Assembly (NCBI RefSeq): GCF_001444405.1
Contig: NZ_CP013187.1
Span: 2,170,001-2,234,000, forward strand
Direction of reading: 5' to 3'
From: Pseudoalteromonas phenolica
GTDB taxonomy: Bacteria > Pseudomonadota > Gammaproteobacteria > Enterobacterales > Alteromonadaceae
Length of the DNA stretch: 64,000 bases
The position numbers were made by a program, and so were the translations under genes. This document shows positions 50,450-59,708 of the stretch, piece by piece (position 1 is the first letter of the stretch; the number at the start of each line of letters is the position of its first letter). Under the pieces are notes generated by a model. It was not told where the DNA came from. It saw only the letters and a list, made by a program, of their open reading frames with translations, and did not search any database.

Positions 50450-51478
50450 CTAGAACAGGTCGATGTCGTTACTTTCATCGCTCTGCTGGGCGATAAGCTC
50501 TTGTTCTATAAGCTCCTCGTAGAAGCATAGCTTGTCTCGACCATTTTCTTTAGCAAAATAAAGTGCTTTATCCGCCTGCTCGAGTACAGTAATTGGAAAA
50601 TCGTAAGGGCTTATGCGTGACATTCCGATACTTACGGACATGGTTTTCACGAATGGAAAGTGTGTACTTCTTACTAACTCCATGAATTTTTCAATTTTCG
50701 CTTTGATAGAATCGTAGTTACAAGGCTCAAATACTAAGACAAACTCTTCACCACCGAATCTGAAAATCAAATCGCTCGATCTAAAGTACTGACGCATCTT
50801 TTGAGCCAAGATTAATAACACTTCATCACCACAGACATGGCCATAACTGTCATTTATCTTTTTAAAGTGATCAATATCTACCATCGCCAACCATGAAGTT
50901 GCACCCATGCCACGCTTTCGACTGTCATTAGGGTAAGAAGATTTATGATGATCAATCAATTGCTTTTCAAGTAATTGCTTCAGTTTCTTCTCAAATGTTT
51001 GACGGTTTAATAAACCCGTTAATTTATCGCGCTCATTTTCATGCAGAATACTTAAGTAATTTTCAAATATTCGACAAAAAGCATTTAGCAAGACTTGATC
51101 TGGGCTGCTAAGCCCTTTACTCACTATTGCAATTGCACCTATAGGCTTTTCTTGTAATGTGATAGGCAACCAACGGCGTTCAGTTCCGTCGGCAGACTGA
51201 ACTGTGATGATACAAGCAGACTGTAAACAAGAAACCAGCTCTGAAGGTGGCTCTTTGACTACATCACGGTCTTCCCATAAAAAATCGTCATGAGGCAATA
51301 CTTTTAAGCACAAGCTTCGCTCAATCACTAACTGGCCTTGCACTTGTAAATCTTTATAAATACCAATTTCTTGGCAACCTATAAACTCCTGTATGGTCGA
51401 TATTAAACTGTATTCTAAAGAGTCAACATCACGAGTTTTTGTAATTTTGATGACCGAGTTAAGTAGCTCTTCTTGCAT
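50450..51478 (-). CDS. Diguanylate cyclase (GGDEF family)
   Basis: A 342-residue cytoplasmic protein, predicted to make cyclic di-GMP from two GTP. The N-terminal half (about 1-150) is a GAF-like sensor region without transmembrane segments. The GGDEF domain starts near 155 (DKLTGLLNRQTFEKKL) and has DIDHFKKINDSYGH, the active-site loop RFGGEEF and SIGMSRI. An RxxD inhibitory site is not seen at the usual place before GGEEF (FRSSDLIFRFGGEEF has RSSD: R-S-S-D, which does fit the RxxD pattern by spacing and could be an I-site). The start ATG at 51478 has GGAAG four bases upstream; it is monocistronic. Confidence 0.92.
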   Translation of the reverse strand: MQEELLNSVIKITKTRDVDSLEYSLISTIQEFIGCQEIGIYKDLQVQGQLVIERSLCLKVLPHDDFLWEDRDVVKEPPSELVSCLQSACIITVQSADGTERRWLPITLQEKPIGAIAIVSKGLSSPDQVLLNAFCRIFENYLSILHENERDKLTGLLNRQTFEKKLKQLLEKQLIDHHKSSYPNDSRKRGMGATSWLAMVDIDHFKKINDSYGHVCGDEVLLILAQKMRQYFRSSDLIFRFGGEEFVLVFEPCNYDSIKAKIEKFMELVRSTHFPFVKTMSVSIGMSRISPYDFPITVLEQADKALYFAKENGRDKLCFYEELIEQELIAQQSDESNDIDLF

Positions 51479-51681
51479 AATACTTCCAATCAATAAATGA
51501 TAGTTCGAACTAAAGCACCATTCATTCGCTAACCATGAGCAGCAAAAACACAGTTAAAGTCCAATTTCTTTGACGGAAGACAATTCTAATCGAATAGTAT
51601 TAAGATAGGAATAAAGAATTTTGCATATGTACCCTTTAAAGGGAGAAATATGGAGATTAATTGAAATTTTCTAATAATGAG

Positions 51682-51774
<93 letters not shown>

Positions 51775-51796
51775 ACTTGCGCCTAAGCGCGAAGCT

Positions 51797-51825
51797 ATAC
51801 TAAGTAAAGCACCACACTTAAGCAA
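51797..51825 (-). promoter_or_regulatory. Predicted promoter of tRNA-Ser
   Basis: On the minus strand TTGCTT (51825-51820), a 17-bp spacer and TAGTAT (51802-51797) precede a GC-rich stretch (GCTTCGCGC), which is typical of stringently controlled stable-RNA promoters. Confidence 0.55.
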
Positions 51826-51876
51826 GCTTTTTTGCCAATATGCTGAGCTAACTGCTTAACTTATCGGCAAATTTGA

Positions 51877-52920
51877 TTACTTCTTCAAGTTCGAAGAGAA
51901 ATCTAACATACGATTGAGAGAGCGCAGTGCCCCTTCACGTAAGTCCATATCAACAAACACTTCTTTACCTTCAGGACTAACAAGTGCCTCTTCGATTGCT
52001 TTAAGGCCATTCATCGCCATCCAAGGACAGTGAGCACAGCTCTTGCAAGTTGCACCTTCACCAGCTGTTGGTGCTTCAAAGAACTCTTTCTCTGGGCATA
52101 GCTGTTGCATCTTGTAAAAAATACCGCGATCAGTTGCGACAATGAACTTTTGATTATCCATGTCTTGTGCAGCTTTAATTAGCTGACTTGTCGAGCCTAC
52201 AGCATCAGCAAGGTCAACAATTTCGGCTGGAGACTCAGGGTGGACTAAAACTGCAGCATCTGGGTGCAGTGCCTTCATATCTTTCAGCGCTTTCGTTTTA
52301 AACTCATCGTGAACGATACAAGCGCCATTCCACATGATCATATCAGCACCAGTTTTCTTCTGAATGTAAGAACCTAGATGCTTATCAGGACCCCAAATGA
52401 TTTTTTCACCTTCAGAGTCCAGATGTTCAACAATTTCAAGGGCGCAAGAAGAGGTTACGATCCAATCTGCACGGGCTTTTACCGCCGTAGACGTATTCGC
52501 ATAAACCACTACTTTGCGATCAGGGTATTGATCACAAAACTTTGAGAATTCATCAATTGGACAGCCCACATCGAGTGAACAGGTTGCTGCAAGTGTTGGC
52601 ATAACAACGGTTTTGTTAGGCGTTAATATCTTTGCCGTTTCACCCATGAAACGAACACCCGCTACGATAATGATGTCTTTATCTTCTTGGTTAGCACCAA
52701 AACGTGCCATCTCTAAAGAATCTGCAACACAGCCGCCAGTTTCTTCAGCTAATGCTTGGATCTCAGGATCTGTATAATAATGCGCAACCAATACGGCATT
52801 TTTATCTTTTAGAAGTTGTTTTATACGTGCTTTATATTCAGCTTTTTCGGCGTCATTAAGAGGCGCCGGCTTTGGAGGAAAGATGTAATCCTCTGGCATA
52901 ATTTGTTCTGCTAAACTCAT
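51877..52920 (-). CDS. nadA: Quinolinate synthase NadA
   Basis: The 347-residue 4Fe-4S enzyme condenses iminoaspartate with dihydroxyacetone phosphate to quinolinate in NAD synthesis. Landmarks are VLVAHYYTDPEIQ-type sequence (here AVLVAHYYTDPEIQALAE), VAGVRFMGETAKIL, and cluster cysteines in CSLDVGC, SSCALEI and CKSCAHCPW. It follows the tRNA-Lys array, the same neighbourhood as in E. coli (cpoB, lysine tRNAs, nadA). A promoter is not obvious in the 120 bases before the start. Confidence 0.97.
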   Translation of the reverse strand: MSLAEQIMPEDYIFPPKPAPLNDAEKAEYKARIKQLLKDKNAVLVAHYYTDPEIQALAEETGGCVADSLEMARFGANQEDKDIIIVAGVRFMGETAKILTPNKTVVMPTLAATCSLDVGCPIDEFSKFCDQYPDRKVVVYANTSTAVKARADWIVTSSCALEIVEHLDSEGEKIIWGPDKHLGSYIQKKTGADMIMWNGACIVHDEFKTKALKDMKALHPDAAVLVHPESPAEIVDLADAVGSTSQLIKAAQDMDNQKFIVATDRGIFYKMQQLCPEKEFFEAPTAGEGATCKSCAHCPWMAMNGLKAIEEALVSPEGKEVFVDMDLREGALRSLNRMLDFSSNLKK

Positions 52921-53040
52921 TTCTCGACCATCAGTGCACTTTGCAAAATTGACGCGAATTATACGAAATTGAAGTTGATAATCCTAGTCTGTGACGCGAA
53001 TAGTGCAGGATTATTAAAATTTAATGAACATAGAGGTGTA

Positions 53041-53116
53041 TGGTGGGTCATGATGGACTTGAACCATCGACCAATGGATTAAAAGTCCACTGCTCTACCA
53101 ACTGAGCTAATGACCC
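53041..53116 (-). tRNA. tRNA-Lys(UUU), array copy 10
   Basis: The minus-strand gene starts GGGTCATTAGCTCAGTTGG, has the anticodon loop CTTTTAA (anticodon TTT) and ends with CCA. This is the last (most downstream) of ten copies. It is identical to the others by reading. Confidence 0.95.
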
Positions 53117-53145
53117 ATACAGATAGGAATTAAGATTTTTTGAGA

Positions 53146-53221
53146 TGGTGGGTCATGATGGACTTGAACCATCGACCAATGGATTAAAAGTCCACTGCTC
53201 TACCAACTGAGCTAATGACCC
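53146..53221 (-). tRNA. tRNA-Lys(UUU), array copy 9
   Basis: Same sequence as copy 10, with TTT anticodon and encoded CCA; 105 bp period from its neighbour. Confidence 0.95.
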
Positions 53222-53250
53222 GCTCAAAGGATATCGATATTTAAAGTAAA

Positions 53251-53326
53251 TGGTGGGTCATGATGGACTTGAACCATCGACCAATGGATTAAAAGTCCAC
53301 TGCTCTACCAACTGAGCTAATGACCC
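53251..53326 (-). tRNA. tRNA-Lys(UUU), array copy 8
   Basis: Same gene sequence; the spacer after it has GCTC then GGATATC, a motif recurring in most spacers of the array. Confidence 0.95.
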
Positions 53327-53356
53327 GCTCTAGGGATCTCGACACTTAAAAGTAAG

Positions 53357-53432
53357 TGGTGGGTCATGATGGACTTGAACCATCGACCAATGGATTAAAA
53401 GTCCACTGCTCTACCAACTGAGCTAATGACCC
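53357..53432 (-). tRNA. tRNA-Lys(UUU), array copy 7
   Basis: Same gene sequence with TTT anticodon and encoded CCA. The adjoining spacer has GGGATCTC in place of the usual GGATATC. Confidence 0.95.
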
Positions 53433-53460
53433 GCTCGAGGATATCAGATACTTCAAATAG

Positions 53461-53536
53461 TGGTGGGTCATGATGGACTTGAACCATCGACCAATGGATT
53501 AAAAGTCCACTGCTCTACCAACTGAGCTAATGACCC
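53461..53536 (-). tRNA. tRNA-Lys(UUU), array copy 6
   Basis: Same gene sequence with TTT anticodon and encoded CCA. Confidence 0.95.
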
Positions 53537-53563
53537 GCTCTGGATATCAAACTTATTAAGAAG

Positions 53564-53639
53564 TGGTGGGTCATGATGGACTTGAACCATCGACCAATGG
53601 ATTAAAAGTCCACTGCTCTACCAACTGAGCTAATGACCC
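53564..53639 (-). tRNA. tRNA-Lys(UUU), array copy 5
   Basis: Same gene sequence with TTT anticodon and encoded CCA. Confidence 0.95.
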
Positions 53640-53668
53640 GCTCATGAGATATCTAGCTAATTAAGAAG

Positions 53669-53744
53669 TGGTGGGTCATGATGGACTTGAACCATCGACC
53701 AATGGATTAAAAGTCCACTGCTCTACCAACTGAGCTAATGACCC
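53669..53744 (-). tRNA. tRNA-Lys(UUU), array copy 4
   Basis: Same gene sequence with TTT anticodon and encoded CCA. Confidence 0.95.
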
Positions 53745-53773
53745 GCTCGGGGATATCTGACACTTATTAAAAG

Positions 53774-53849
53774 TGGTGGGTCATGATGGACTTGAACCAT
53801 CGACCAATGGATTAAAAGTCCACTGCTCTACCAACTGAGCTAATGACCC
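53774..53849 (-). tRNA. tRNA-Lys(UUU), array copy 3
   Basis: Same gene sequence with TTT anticodon and encoded CCA. Confidence 0.95.
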
Positions 53850-53877
53850 GCTCGGATATCAGTTCTTAATTAAGTAA

Positions 53878-53953
53878 TGGTGGGTCATGATGGACTTGAA
53901 CCATCGACCAATGGATTAAAAGTCCACTGCTCTACCAACTGAGCTAATGACCC
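53878..53953 (-). tRNA. tRNA-Lys(UUU), array copy 2
   Basis: Same gene sequence with TTT anticodon and encoded CCA. Confidence 0.95.
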
Positions 53954-53976
53954 GCAGGATATCAAAACTTAATAAG

Positions 53977-54052
53977 TGGTGGGTCATGATGGACTTGAAC
54001 CATCGACCAATGGATTAAAAGTCCACTGCTCTACCAACTGAGCTAATGACCC
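53977..54052 (-). tRNA. tRNA-Lys(UUU), array copy 1 (promoter-proximal)
   Basis: First copy transcribed. The gene is identical to the others; its upstream leader of about 40 bases follows the predicted promoter at 54100-54127. Confidence 0.95.
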
Positions 54053-54099
54053 ACTTAGTGCAACAAGTGATTTGAATCAATCGCCTGCTGCGGGCGCTT

Positions 54100-54127
54100 A
54101 TAATACTTATTTAAAAAATGAGTGCAA
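54100..54127 (-). promoter_or_regulatory. Predicted promoter of the tRNA-Lys array
   Basis: On the minus strand TTGCAC (54127-54122), a 16-bp spacer and TATTAT (54105-54100) are followed by AAGCGCCCGC, a GC-rich discriminator as expected of growth-rate-regulated stable-RNA promoters. No other strong promoter is seen in the spacers, so the ten tRNAs are probably one transcript. Confidence 0.6.
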
Positions 54128-54202
54128 CTGAAATGCGTAGTTTTTTTCAGTTTTTGCGTCTAAGCGCCTAATTTTAAACCATACTGGCAAAATATTATGC
54201 CA

Positions 54203-54952
54203 TTACATCTTACCAAGACGTTCTGTGGCTAATTTTGCAGCAGTCGTACTTGGATATTCTTTAATTAGAGTATTCAACAACTCTTTGGCTTTTTCAAAGT
54301 TGTTTTCTTTTTGGAAGATAATACCTAACTTTAATAAAGCATCAGGACGTTTATTTGAGTTCGGATAATTACTCACAACATCTTGAAAATGAATTCGCGC
54401 TTGTGCGTCGTTATTCTTTATTGAAAACAACTGACCTAACCAATAGTGCGCATTTGGCATATATACAGAATTAGGGAAAGCGGTTAAGAAGTTTTGTAAT
54501 TCTGGAATAGCCGCATCATAACGCTTATCTTTCATGATCAAAGCAACAGCTCGGTCATAGGCCTCGTTTTCAGATAGGTCGCTACTGATCGCTTGCGAAC
54601 TGTTAACTGCGACATTCGCAGAAGTCGTTACGCTTGACTGCTCATAAACCTTAGAAACACGATTTTCTATTTCTTGATATAACTCTCGTTGTCTTTGTAA
54701 CACTTTTTCAAGTTTATAACTTTGCTCTTCTGTCACGCCTCTTACTTGAGACACTTCATCTTGCAGCAAGTTAAGTTGTTGCTGAAGTTCTACCTGAAGC
54801 AAGTTACGTGTTTTCATCATGCTTTCGAGCTGGGCTAAACGCTGTTCTATTGTTTGGGTCGAGTTTGCAGCCTCAGATACAGGAGCGGGAGCAGCCCATA
54901 GTTGGGTGCTCCCGCTCATCATTATGGCTGCCAAAATATATTTCGGCTTCAT
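54203..54952 (-). CDS. cpoB: Cell division coordinator CpoB (YbgF)
   Basis: A 249-residue periplasmic TPR protein. The signal peptide ends around residue 20 (STQLWAAPAP). A trimerising coiled coil spans about 30-100 (IEQRLAQLESMMKTRN...), and three TPR-type units lie at about 130-245 (AYDRAVALIMKDKRYDAAIPELQNFLTAFPNS, YMPNAHYWLGQLFSIKN, RPDALLKLGIIFQKENNFEKA). CpoB couples PBP1B to Tol during constriction. ATG at 54952 is preferred; an in-frame GTG lies six bases earlier. It is last of the tol-pal operon. Confidence 0.95.
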   Translation of the reverse strand: MKPKYILAAIMMSGSTQLWAAPAPVSEAANSTQTIEQRLAQLESMMKTRNLLQVELQQQLNLLQDEVSQVRGVTEEQSYKLEKVLQRQRELYQEIENRVSKVYEQSSVTTSANVAVNSSQAISSDLSENEAYDRAVALIMKDKRYDAAIPELQNFLTAFPNSVYMPNAHYWLGQLFSIKNNDAQARIHFQDVVSNYPNSNKRPDALLKLGIIFQKENNFEKAKELLNTLIKEYPSTTAAKLATERLGKM

Positions 54953-54967
54953 AATCACTCTTTCAAA

Positions 54968-55504
54968 TTAGTAAACTAAAACCGCACGACGGTTTTTAGC
55001 AAAAGCTTCTTCAGTGCGAGACTTTACCATTGGCTTCTCTTCACCGTAGCTCACTACTGAGATTTGGCTGTCAGAAACACCTAGGCTTTGTAGGTATTTA
55101 GCAACTGACTTACCACGGCTTTCACCTAATGCAATGTTGTACTCAGGCGTACCACGCTCATCCGCATGACCTTCAACTAGCACTTTAACACTTGGGTTTT
55201 TAACTAGGAAGTCTGCGTGAGCTTGAAGAAGTTCAGCATACTGACCACGAATACTTGATTTATCAAAATCAAAATAAACGATCTGCTCTTGACGAAGCGC
55301 TTCGTATTTCTGTTGTAGTTTCTCAGCTGCAGCTTGCTCTGGTGTTAAAGTGTTTACTTCAACGTTGCTACCAGATTGTGATGCGTTAGCAGCATTAGTT
55401 TGATTTGCTGCACTTTCGTCAACATTAGAAGATGAGCTACATGCTGCAAGTGTCATTACTGGTAAAGCGACCAATAAAGCTTTTAAGGTTTTGTTAAGTT
55501 GCAT
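54968..55504 (-). CDS. pal: Peptidoglycan-associated lipoprotein Pal
   Basis: The 178-residue lipoprotein links the outer membrane to peptidoglycan through its OmpA-like domain. A signal peptide with lipobox LAAC gives Cys22. A Ser/Asn/Ala-rich linker (to about 70) precedes the OmpA-like domain (about 75-178), with VYFDFDKSSIRGQYAELL, VEGHADERGTPEYNIALGESR and NRRAVLVY, which hold the diaminopimelate-binding Asp and Arg. It lies 38 bases after tolB. Confidence 0.97.
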   Translation of the reverse strand: MQLNKTLKALLVALPVMTLAACSSSSNVDESAANQTNAANASQSGSNVEVNTLTPEQAAAEKLQQKYEALRQEQIVYFDFDKSSIRGQYAELLQAHADFLVKNPSVKVLVEGHADERGTPEYNIALGESRGKSVAKYLQSLGVSDSQISVVSYGEEKPMVKSRTEEAFAKNRRAVLVY

Positions 55505-55542
55505 CGAGTATATTCCTATATCAAAAATTTATACCAGTAAAA

Positions 55543-56901
55543 CTACTGTAAAAAAGGTGACCATGCTGGTGACTTTACCTGCCCATCAGTAACAGGAAGA
55601 CGTGCTTTAAACCTGCCGTCCATAGAAACCAGAGCTAATACCTGTTTGTTATTGTACAAGGTACTATACATAATCATAGAGCCATTCGGCGCAATACTTG
55701 GTGACTCGTCTAAACGAGTACGTGTTAGCACTTGGAATAACCCTGAATTTAATTCTTTTTTCGCAATATGGTACTTTCCTAACGTTCTATTCACCATAAC
55801 AAGCTGTTTGCCGTCAGGTGTAATTGAACCGGCTAAGTTCATATCGCCATCAAAGGTGACACGCTTTGATCTACCTGTTTGTAAATTTAACTTATATATC
55901 TGAGCATTACCACCCCTTTCCGATGTATAGACAATTTCTTTCCCGTTCGGGTGCCAAGACGGCTCAGTATCTATACTTCTGTGCTTAGTAAGACGCTTTT
56001 CCTTACGTGTTTCTAAGTCTAATAGGTAAACCTCAGTTGCACCACCCGCGTCTTTAGAAAGTACGATAAGTAATTTTTTCCCATCAGGCGAGAATTGTGG
56101 CGCACCGTTTATACCAGGGTAGCTTGTGATAATTTCGCGCTTACCAGTGTACAGGTCTTGCAAAATAATTTGTGACTGGCGGTTTTCAAAAGTGACATAA
56201 GCCAGTTTCGTTCCATCTGGAGACCAAGCTGGTGACATTAATGGCTCATTTGAGCGAAGCAATACTTGCTCGTTATAGCCGTCATAATCCGCTACAACCA
56301 GTTGGTAGGGCTTATCAGTATTTTCTCGAACAATGACATAAGCAATTTTCGTCCTAAACGCCCCTTTTTCACCTGTTAGTGATTCATAAACTACATCACT
56401 GATTTGGTGCGCATAGCTTCTAAAACCCGCTTCATTAATGATCGACTGACGAGATTCTTGAATATGATCCTGACTTTTCATTAGCTGACCATTGGTCATC
56501 ATACGCGTTTCACCACCAGTAATTTGCGCTCTGATCACATCGATTAATTCGTACTTAACTAGATAACGACCAGCTGGCTGCTGTGTAATTGAACCAACCA
56601 GAACAGCTTCAACACCTTTTGACACCCAAGCGTCGTAATCTAAATCATCATCTGTAGAGGGCATTTGCGGTAAATCAGTCAAAGCTAATGGCTTAAACTT
56701 ACCACTTCGTGTTAAGTCAGCTGCAATAACATCGCTTAATTGCATAGGTAACTCACCTACACCTTCGAATTTAAACGGAACGATGGCAATAGGCCTTGCA
56801 CTGTCTACCCCTTCAGTGATGACAATTTCTAGGGCCGCAAAAGCATAATTTTGAATAGATAAAACTAAGCAAACTAGTAGTACTTTTAATCGCTTGAGCA
56901 T
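55543..56901 (-). CDS. tolB: Tol-Pal system translocation protein TolB
   Basis: The 452-residue periplasmic partner of Pal. A signal peptide ends at about residue 22 (NYAFA). The N-terminal domain (about 25-165) includes PIAIVPFKFEG and a six-bladed beta-propeller follows, with repeated SPDGTKLAYVTF, SPDGKKLLIVLS, HPNGKEIVYTSERGG and TPDGKQLVMVN motifs. It ends SPAWSPFLQ. The position between tolA and pal is the canonical order. Confidence 0.97.
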   Translation of the reverse strand: MLKRLKVLLVCLVLSIQNYAFAALEIVITEGVDSARPIAIVPFKFEGVGELPMQLSDVIAADLTRSGKFKPLALTDLPQMPSTDDDLDYDAWVSKGVEAVLVGSITQQPAGRYLVKYELIDVIRAQITGGETRMMTNGQLMKSQDHIQESRQSIINEAGFRSYAHQISDVVYESLTGEKGAFRTKIAYVIVRENTDKPYQLVVADYDGYNEQVLLRSNEPLMSPAWSPDGTKLAYVTFENRQSQIILQDLYTGKREIITSYPGINGAPQFSPDGKKLLIVLSKDAGGATEVYLLDLETRKEKRLTKHRSIDTEPSWHPNGKEIVYTSERGGNAQIYKLNLQTGRSKRVTFDGDMNLAGSITPDGKQLVMVNRTLGKYHIAKKELNSGLFQVLTRTRLDESPSIAPNGSMIMYSTLYNNKQVLALVSMDGRFKARLPVTDGQVKSPAWSPFLQ

Positions 56902-56909
56902 AGTTTTCC

Positions 56910-57848
56910 TTATAGTTCAGGTTTAATTGTTAAATTGATGTTTTTGAGTTGTTCAAATACATCTTTATCTTTAGAAACAGGTAAAGTGTCCGCTAAGCGA
57001 ATAGCTCTTAAAGCAGCATCACAGACAAGTTTATCCCCTCCGAGAGGTTTCACACTTGTCACTAATCCATTGAAAGCAAGTCTAATATTTACACGACACT
57101 CTTTGCCTCTCATTGCTTCATCAGTCAGTAAGTTGGACTGGATACGCTGTGAAATAAGCGCCTGAAACTTCTCAACTTCACTCAAAACCTGCTGCTTTCT
57201 TAACTTATTTCTTGCAGCTTGTTCTTGAGCTAATTGCTCTTGAAGCAATTGCTCTTCGAGTGCCTTTAAGCGTGCTTTTTCGGCTTCTTCTGCACGACGT
57301 TTTTCTTCTGCTTCACGTTTTTTCCTGGCATTTTCAGCCTTACGCAATGCATCTTCTTCAGCCTTTCGCTTGTCAGAGGCAGCTTTAGCTGCTTTTTCTG
57401 CAGCTAACTTTTCAGCTCTGGCTTTTTCAGCATCGGCTCTCTGTTTTTCTTCAATTTTTCTGGCTTTTTTAGCTTGAGCTTCAGCCTTTCGTTTTTCTTC
57501 TAACTTAGCTAATCGTTGTTGCTCCAACTTTTTAATTCGCCGCGCTTCAGCCTCTCGCTCTTTCCTCGCTTGTTGCGCGCGTTTTTCTAAGTCTCTAATA
57601 CGCTTTTCTTCAGCACGCTTTTTTTTGTCTTCTTGCTGTTTAAGTTCAGCAATTTTTTGTTCTACAAGCTTCTGATCAACCGATACAGCTGAGACAACCT
57701 TTTCTTCTTGTTCCTCAACAACTGAGTTGAGTTGAACTTCCATTACTGTTGGCGCGGGCATTTCAAAATTTGCCGTAGCAAATAGAAATCCCCCTAATGC
57801 AACGTGAAGTAAGGATGACTTAATTAATCCGCTGGTTAATGATTCCAT
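56910..57848 (-). CDS. tolA: Inner-membrane protein TolA
   Basis: A 312-residue protein with one N-terminal transmembrane helix (about 10-30), a long Lys/Glu/Ala-rich helix (about 65-210) that spans the periplasm, and a C-terminal domain (about 220-312) with RIQSNLLTDEAMRGKECRVNIRLAFNGLVTSV and the Cys pair. It transmits proton-motive force from TolQR to Pal/TolB. Gene order and spacing fit tolQRAB. Confidence 0.95.
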   Translation of the reverse strand: MESLTSGLIKSSLLHVALGGFLFATANFEMPAPTVMEVQLNSVVEEQEEKVVSAVSVDQKLVEQKIAELKQQEDKKKRAEEKRIRDLEKRAQQARKEREAEARRIKKLEQQRLAKLEEKRKAEAQAKKARKIEEKQRADAEKARAEKLAAEKAAKAASDKRKAEEDALRKAENARKKREAEEKRRAEEAEKARLKALEEQLLQEQLAQEQAARNKLRKQQVLSEVEKFQALISQRIQSNLLTDEAMRGKECRVNIRLAFNGLVTSVKPLGGDKLVCDAALRAIRLADTLPVSKDKDVFEQLKNINLTIKPEL

Positions 57849-57850
57849 TA

Positions 57851-58276
57851 CTACTCCTCAAACGACTTGGTCATTAACCCTACCGAAGGCACACCTGCAT
57901 TTTTCAAAAAATCCATCAACAGAAGTACTTCTTGATAAGAAACTCGGCCTGAACCTTTAATTAAAACTGGCGTTTCAGGATTTTGTTGGAGTTTGAGCTT
58001 AATAACTGCTGCAACCTCAACCGCGTCCATTGGTGCTTCTGGATCTGTTCCTACACTCACATAATAGCGGCCTTCAGCATCAATACTCGCTATAATAGGT
58101 GGCGCCTCTTTTGTCTCAACTAAATCAGATTCTGACATTTTAGGGAGATCTACTTTCACGCCATGGGTGATAAGAGGAGCTGTCGCCATAAAAATAATAA
58201 GGAGTACCAACATAACATCGATGTACGGTACTACGTTTATTTCTGCAACCGGACGTCGTTTCTTACGTAAGTACAT
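57851..58276 (-). CDS. tolR: Tol-Pal system protein TolR
   Basis: A 141-residue ExbD-family protein with one N-terminal transmembrane segment containing the essential Asp (VVPYIDVMLVLLIIFMATAPLI), then a periplasmic domain (DLPKMSESDLV, PVLIKGSGRVSYQEVLLLMDFLKNAG). It is a proton-conducting partner of TolQ; it starts one base after the tolQ stop. Confidence 0.97.
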   Translation of the reverse strand: MYLRKKRRPVAEINVVPYIDVMLVLLIIFMATAPLITHGVKVDLPKMSESDLVETKEAPPIIASIDAEGRYYVSVGTDPEAPMDAVEVAAVIKLKLQQNPETPVLIKGSGRVSYQEVLLLMDFLKNAGVPSVGLMTKSFEE

Positions 58277-58277
58277 G

Positions 58278-58967
58278 TTATTTAGCCTCTACCGAATTTG
58301 CAGCTTGGCGATGAAGTATATTCGCAAACTCTTCCATAAAATTAATATAATGACTTTCAAGCTTTTCAACATTCTTTGCAAAACGATTATAAGCCATTAC
58401 AGCAGGTATAGCGGCAAATAAACCTATAGCAGTCGCGATAAGTGCTTCGGCAATACCTGGTGCAACCATTTGAAGTGTTGCTTGCTGAACCTCACCTAAT
58501 GCAATAAAGGCATTCATAATACCCCACACAGTTCCGAATAAACCGATGTAAGGGCTAATTGAACCCACTGTTGCTAAAAACGAAAGGCTAGATTCTAGTT
58601 TTTCTACTTCCCTAGAAAGTGCTACACGCATTGAGCGATGTGTCCCCTCAATAACAAGCCCTGTGCTTTGATTAGAGCTTTTCTTTTGCCTTGCAAATTC
58701 TTTAAAACCAGACACAAATAATGCTTCTAAACCTTCAGGGCTACCTGTTCGCGCACTTATTTCATTATATAGCTTACTGAGTTCCATACCTGACCAAAAT
58801 TTTTGTTCAAACTTTTTAGTATGGTTCATAGCCTTTGAAATAATCGACTTGCGCTGAAAGATGATTGCCCACGAAGCAATTGACATGCCCACTAACGTCA
58901 ACATAACTAGTTGAACTAATAAACTTGCTTTTAATATAAGATCAACGAAATTTAGACCCGATTCCAC
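58278..58967 (-). CDS. tolQ: Tol-Pal system protein TolQ
   Basis: A 229-residue ExbB/MotA-type proton channel subunit with three transmembrane segments (about 15-38, 130-155, 170-195) and the family motifs ATVGSISPYIGLFGTVWGIM and APGIAEALIATAIGLFAAIPAVMAYN. The start is GTG with AGGAG nine bases upstream; no ATG with a site is nearby. It is the first gene of tolQRAB-pal-cpoB. The ybgC gene usually upstream is absent, and a long gene-free region precedes it. Confidence 0.97.
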   Translation of the reverse strand: MESGLNFVDLILKASLLVQLVMLTLVGMSIASWAIIFQRKSIISKAMNHTKKFEQKFWSGMELSKLYNEISARTGSPEGLEALFVSGFKEFARQKKSSNQSTGLVIEGTHRSMRVALSREVEKLESSLSFLATVGSISPYIGLFGTVWGIMNAFIALGEVQQATLQMVAPGIAEALIATAIGLFAAIPAVMAYNRFAKNVEKLESHYINFMEEFANILHRQAANSVEAK

Positions 58968-59530
58968 TTTGTTATACTCCTAAAATAGTTGTGTTTGGGC
59001 GTTCAGCGCCATCAGCTTATTCATCGACAATGTCGTGCGCTAATAGTTCATTTAGTTTACCCAGACATTTCAAACCTGACAATCTGATTACTACGAATTA
59101 AAGTGATTTAACGACAAACTGTTTAAATAGCATTCTTAATTTACTAAGCCACTGGTTTTATTTCTCTAATTCAGTCCTTTTTGTTCAAAAACCGTTCTAA
59201 AGTTTGCGCTTTTACCCTGACAGAAAATCTAATTAAGACCATGTGATTATGATGAGAGTTCTGCCAAATTTTGATGTTAATAGCGGCAAACTGAACTGAC
59301 GCTTATTTATGAAAGGATAATGCATAAATCAAAGCACTTATTCACAATACATGAATAAACCCTCAAAACAGCATTGGTAATACCAATTTCCAACAAATTA
59401 ACTAATCAAGAGAAAAGTGATTAAAATATGACTTTCCTATTTAAATCAACAATATAAATAAAGAATGGCAAATGCAAATCAAGAACAAACGTCATCAAAA
59501 GCACCTTCGCATTAGTTTTTTTGATTTGAA

Positions 59531-59674
59531 ATGTATAAATTTTCTAGTTTGATAACAAATAATAAAACTCGTATTATATTTCTCGTTCCAGTAAGACATC
59601 TTACCGAAACAGATTTTAGTAATATGATTTCTGATTGTCGTATTGCTTATTTAGATACAACTTTATGTATTTAA
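59531..59674 (+). CDS. Doubtful 47-residue reading frame before a plus-strand terminator
   Basis: An ATG opens MYKFSSLITNNKTRIIFLVP and stops 35 bp before a strong terminator. There is no Shine-Dalgarno sequence and no recognisable motif. It is listed because the terminator needs an upstream plus-strand transcript; that transcript might instead be a non-coding RNA. Confidence 0.15.
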   Translation: MYKFSSLITNNKTRIIFLVPVRHLTETDFSNMISDCRIAYLDTTLCI

Positions 59675-59708
59675 TGTTCCCTTATTACTTCCTTCAACTT
59701 GTTGTTTT

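Noticed and set aside
53041..54052. Regular repeat array that could be taken for CRISPR
   Set aside because: The repeated unit is a complete tRNA-Lys gene with CCA, and the spacers are short and related to one another.
58980..59024. 14-codon leader peptide overlapping the tolQ ribosome site
   Set aside because: It has an ATG but no ribosome site, and its stop coinciding with the tolQ site can be chance.
59462..59674. Single frameshifted gene joining the 16-codon and 47-codon frames
   Set aside because: No homology is recognised, ribosome sites are lacking and the junction lies in a T-run where chance frames are common.
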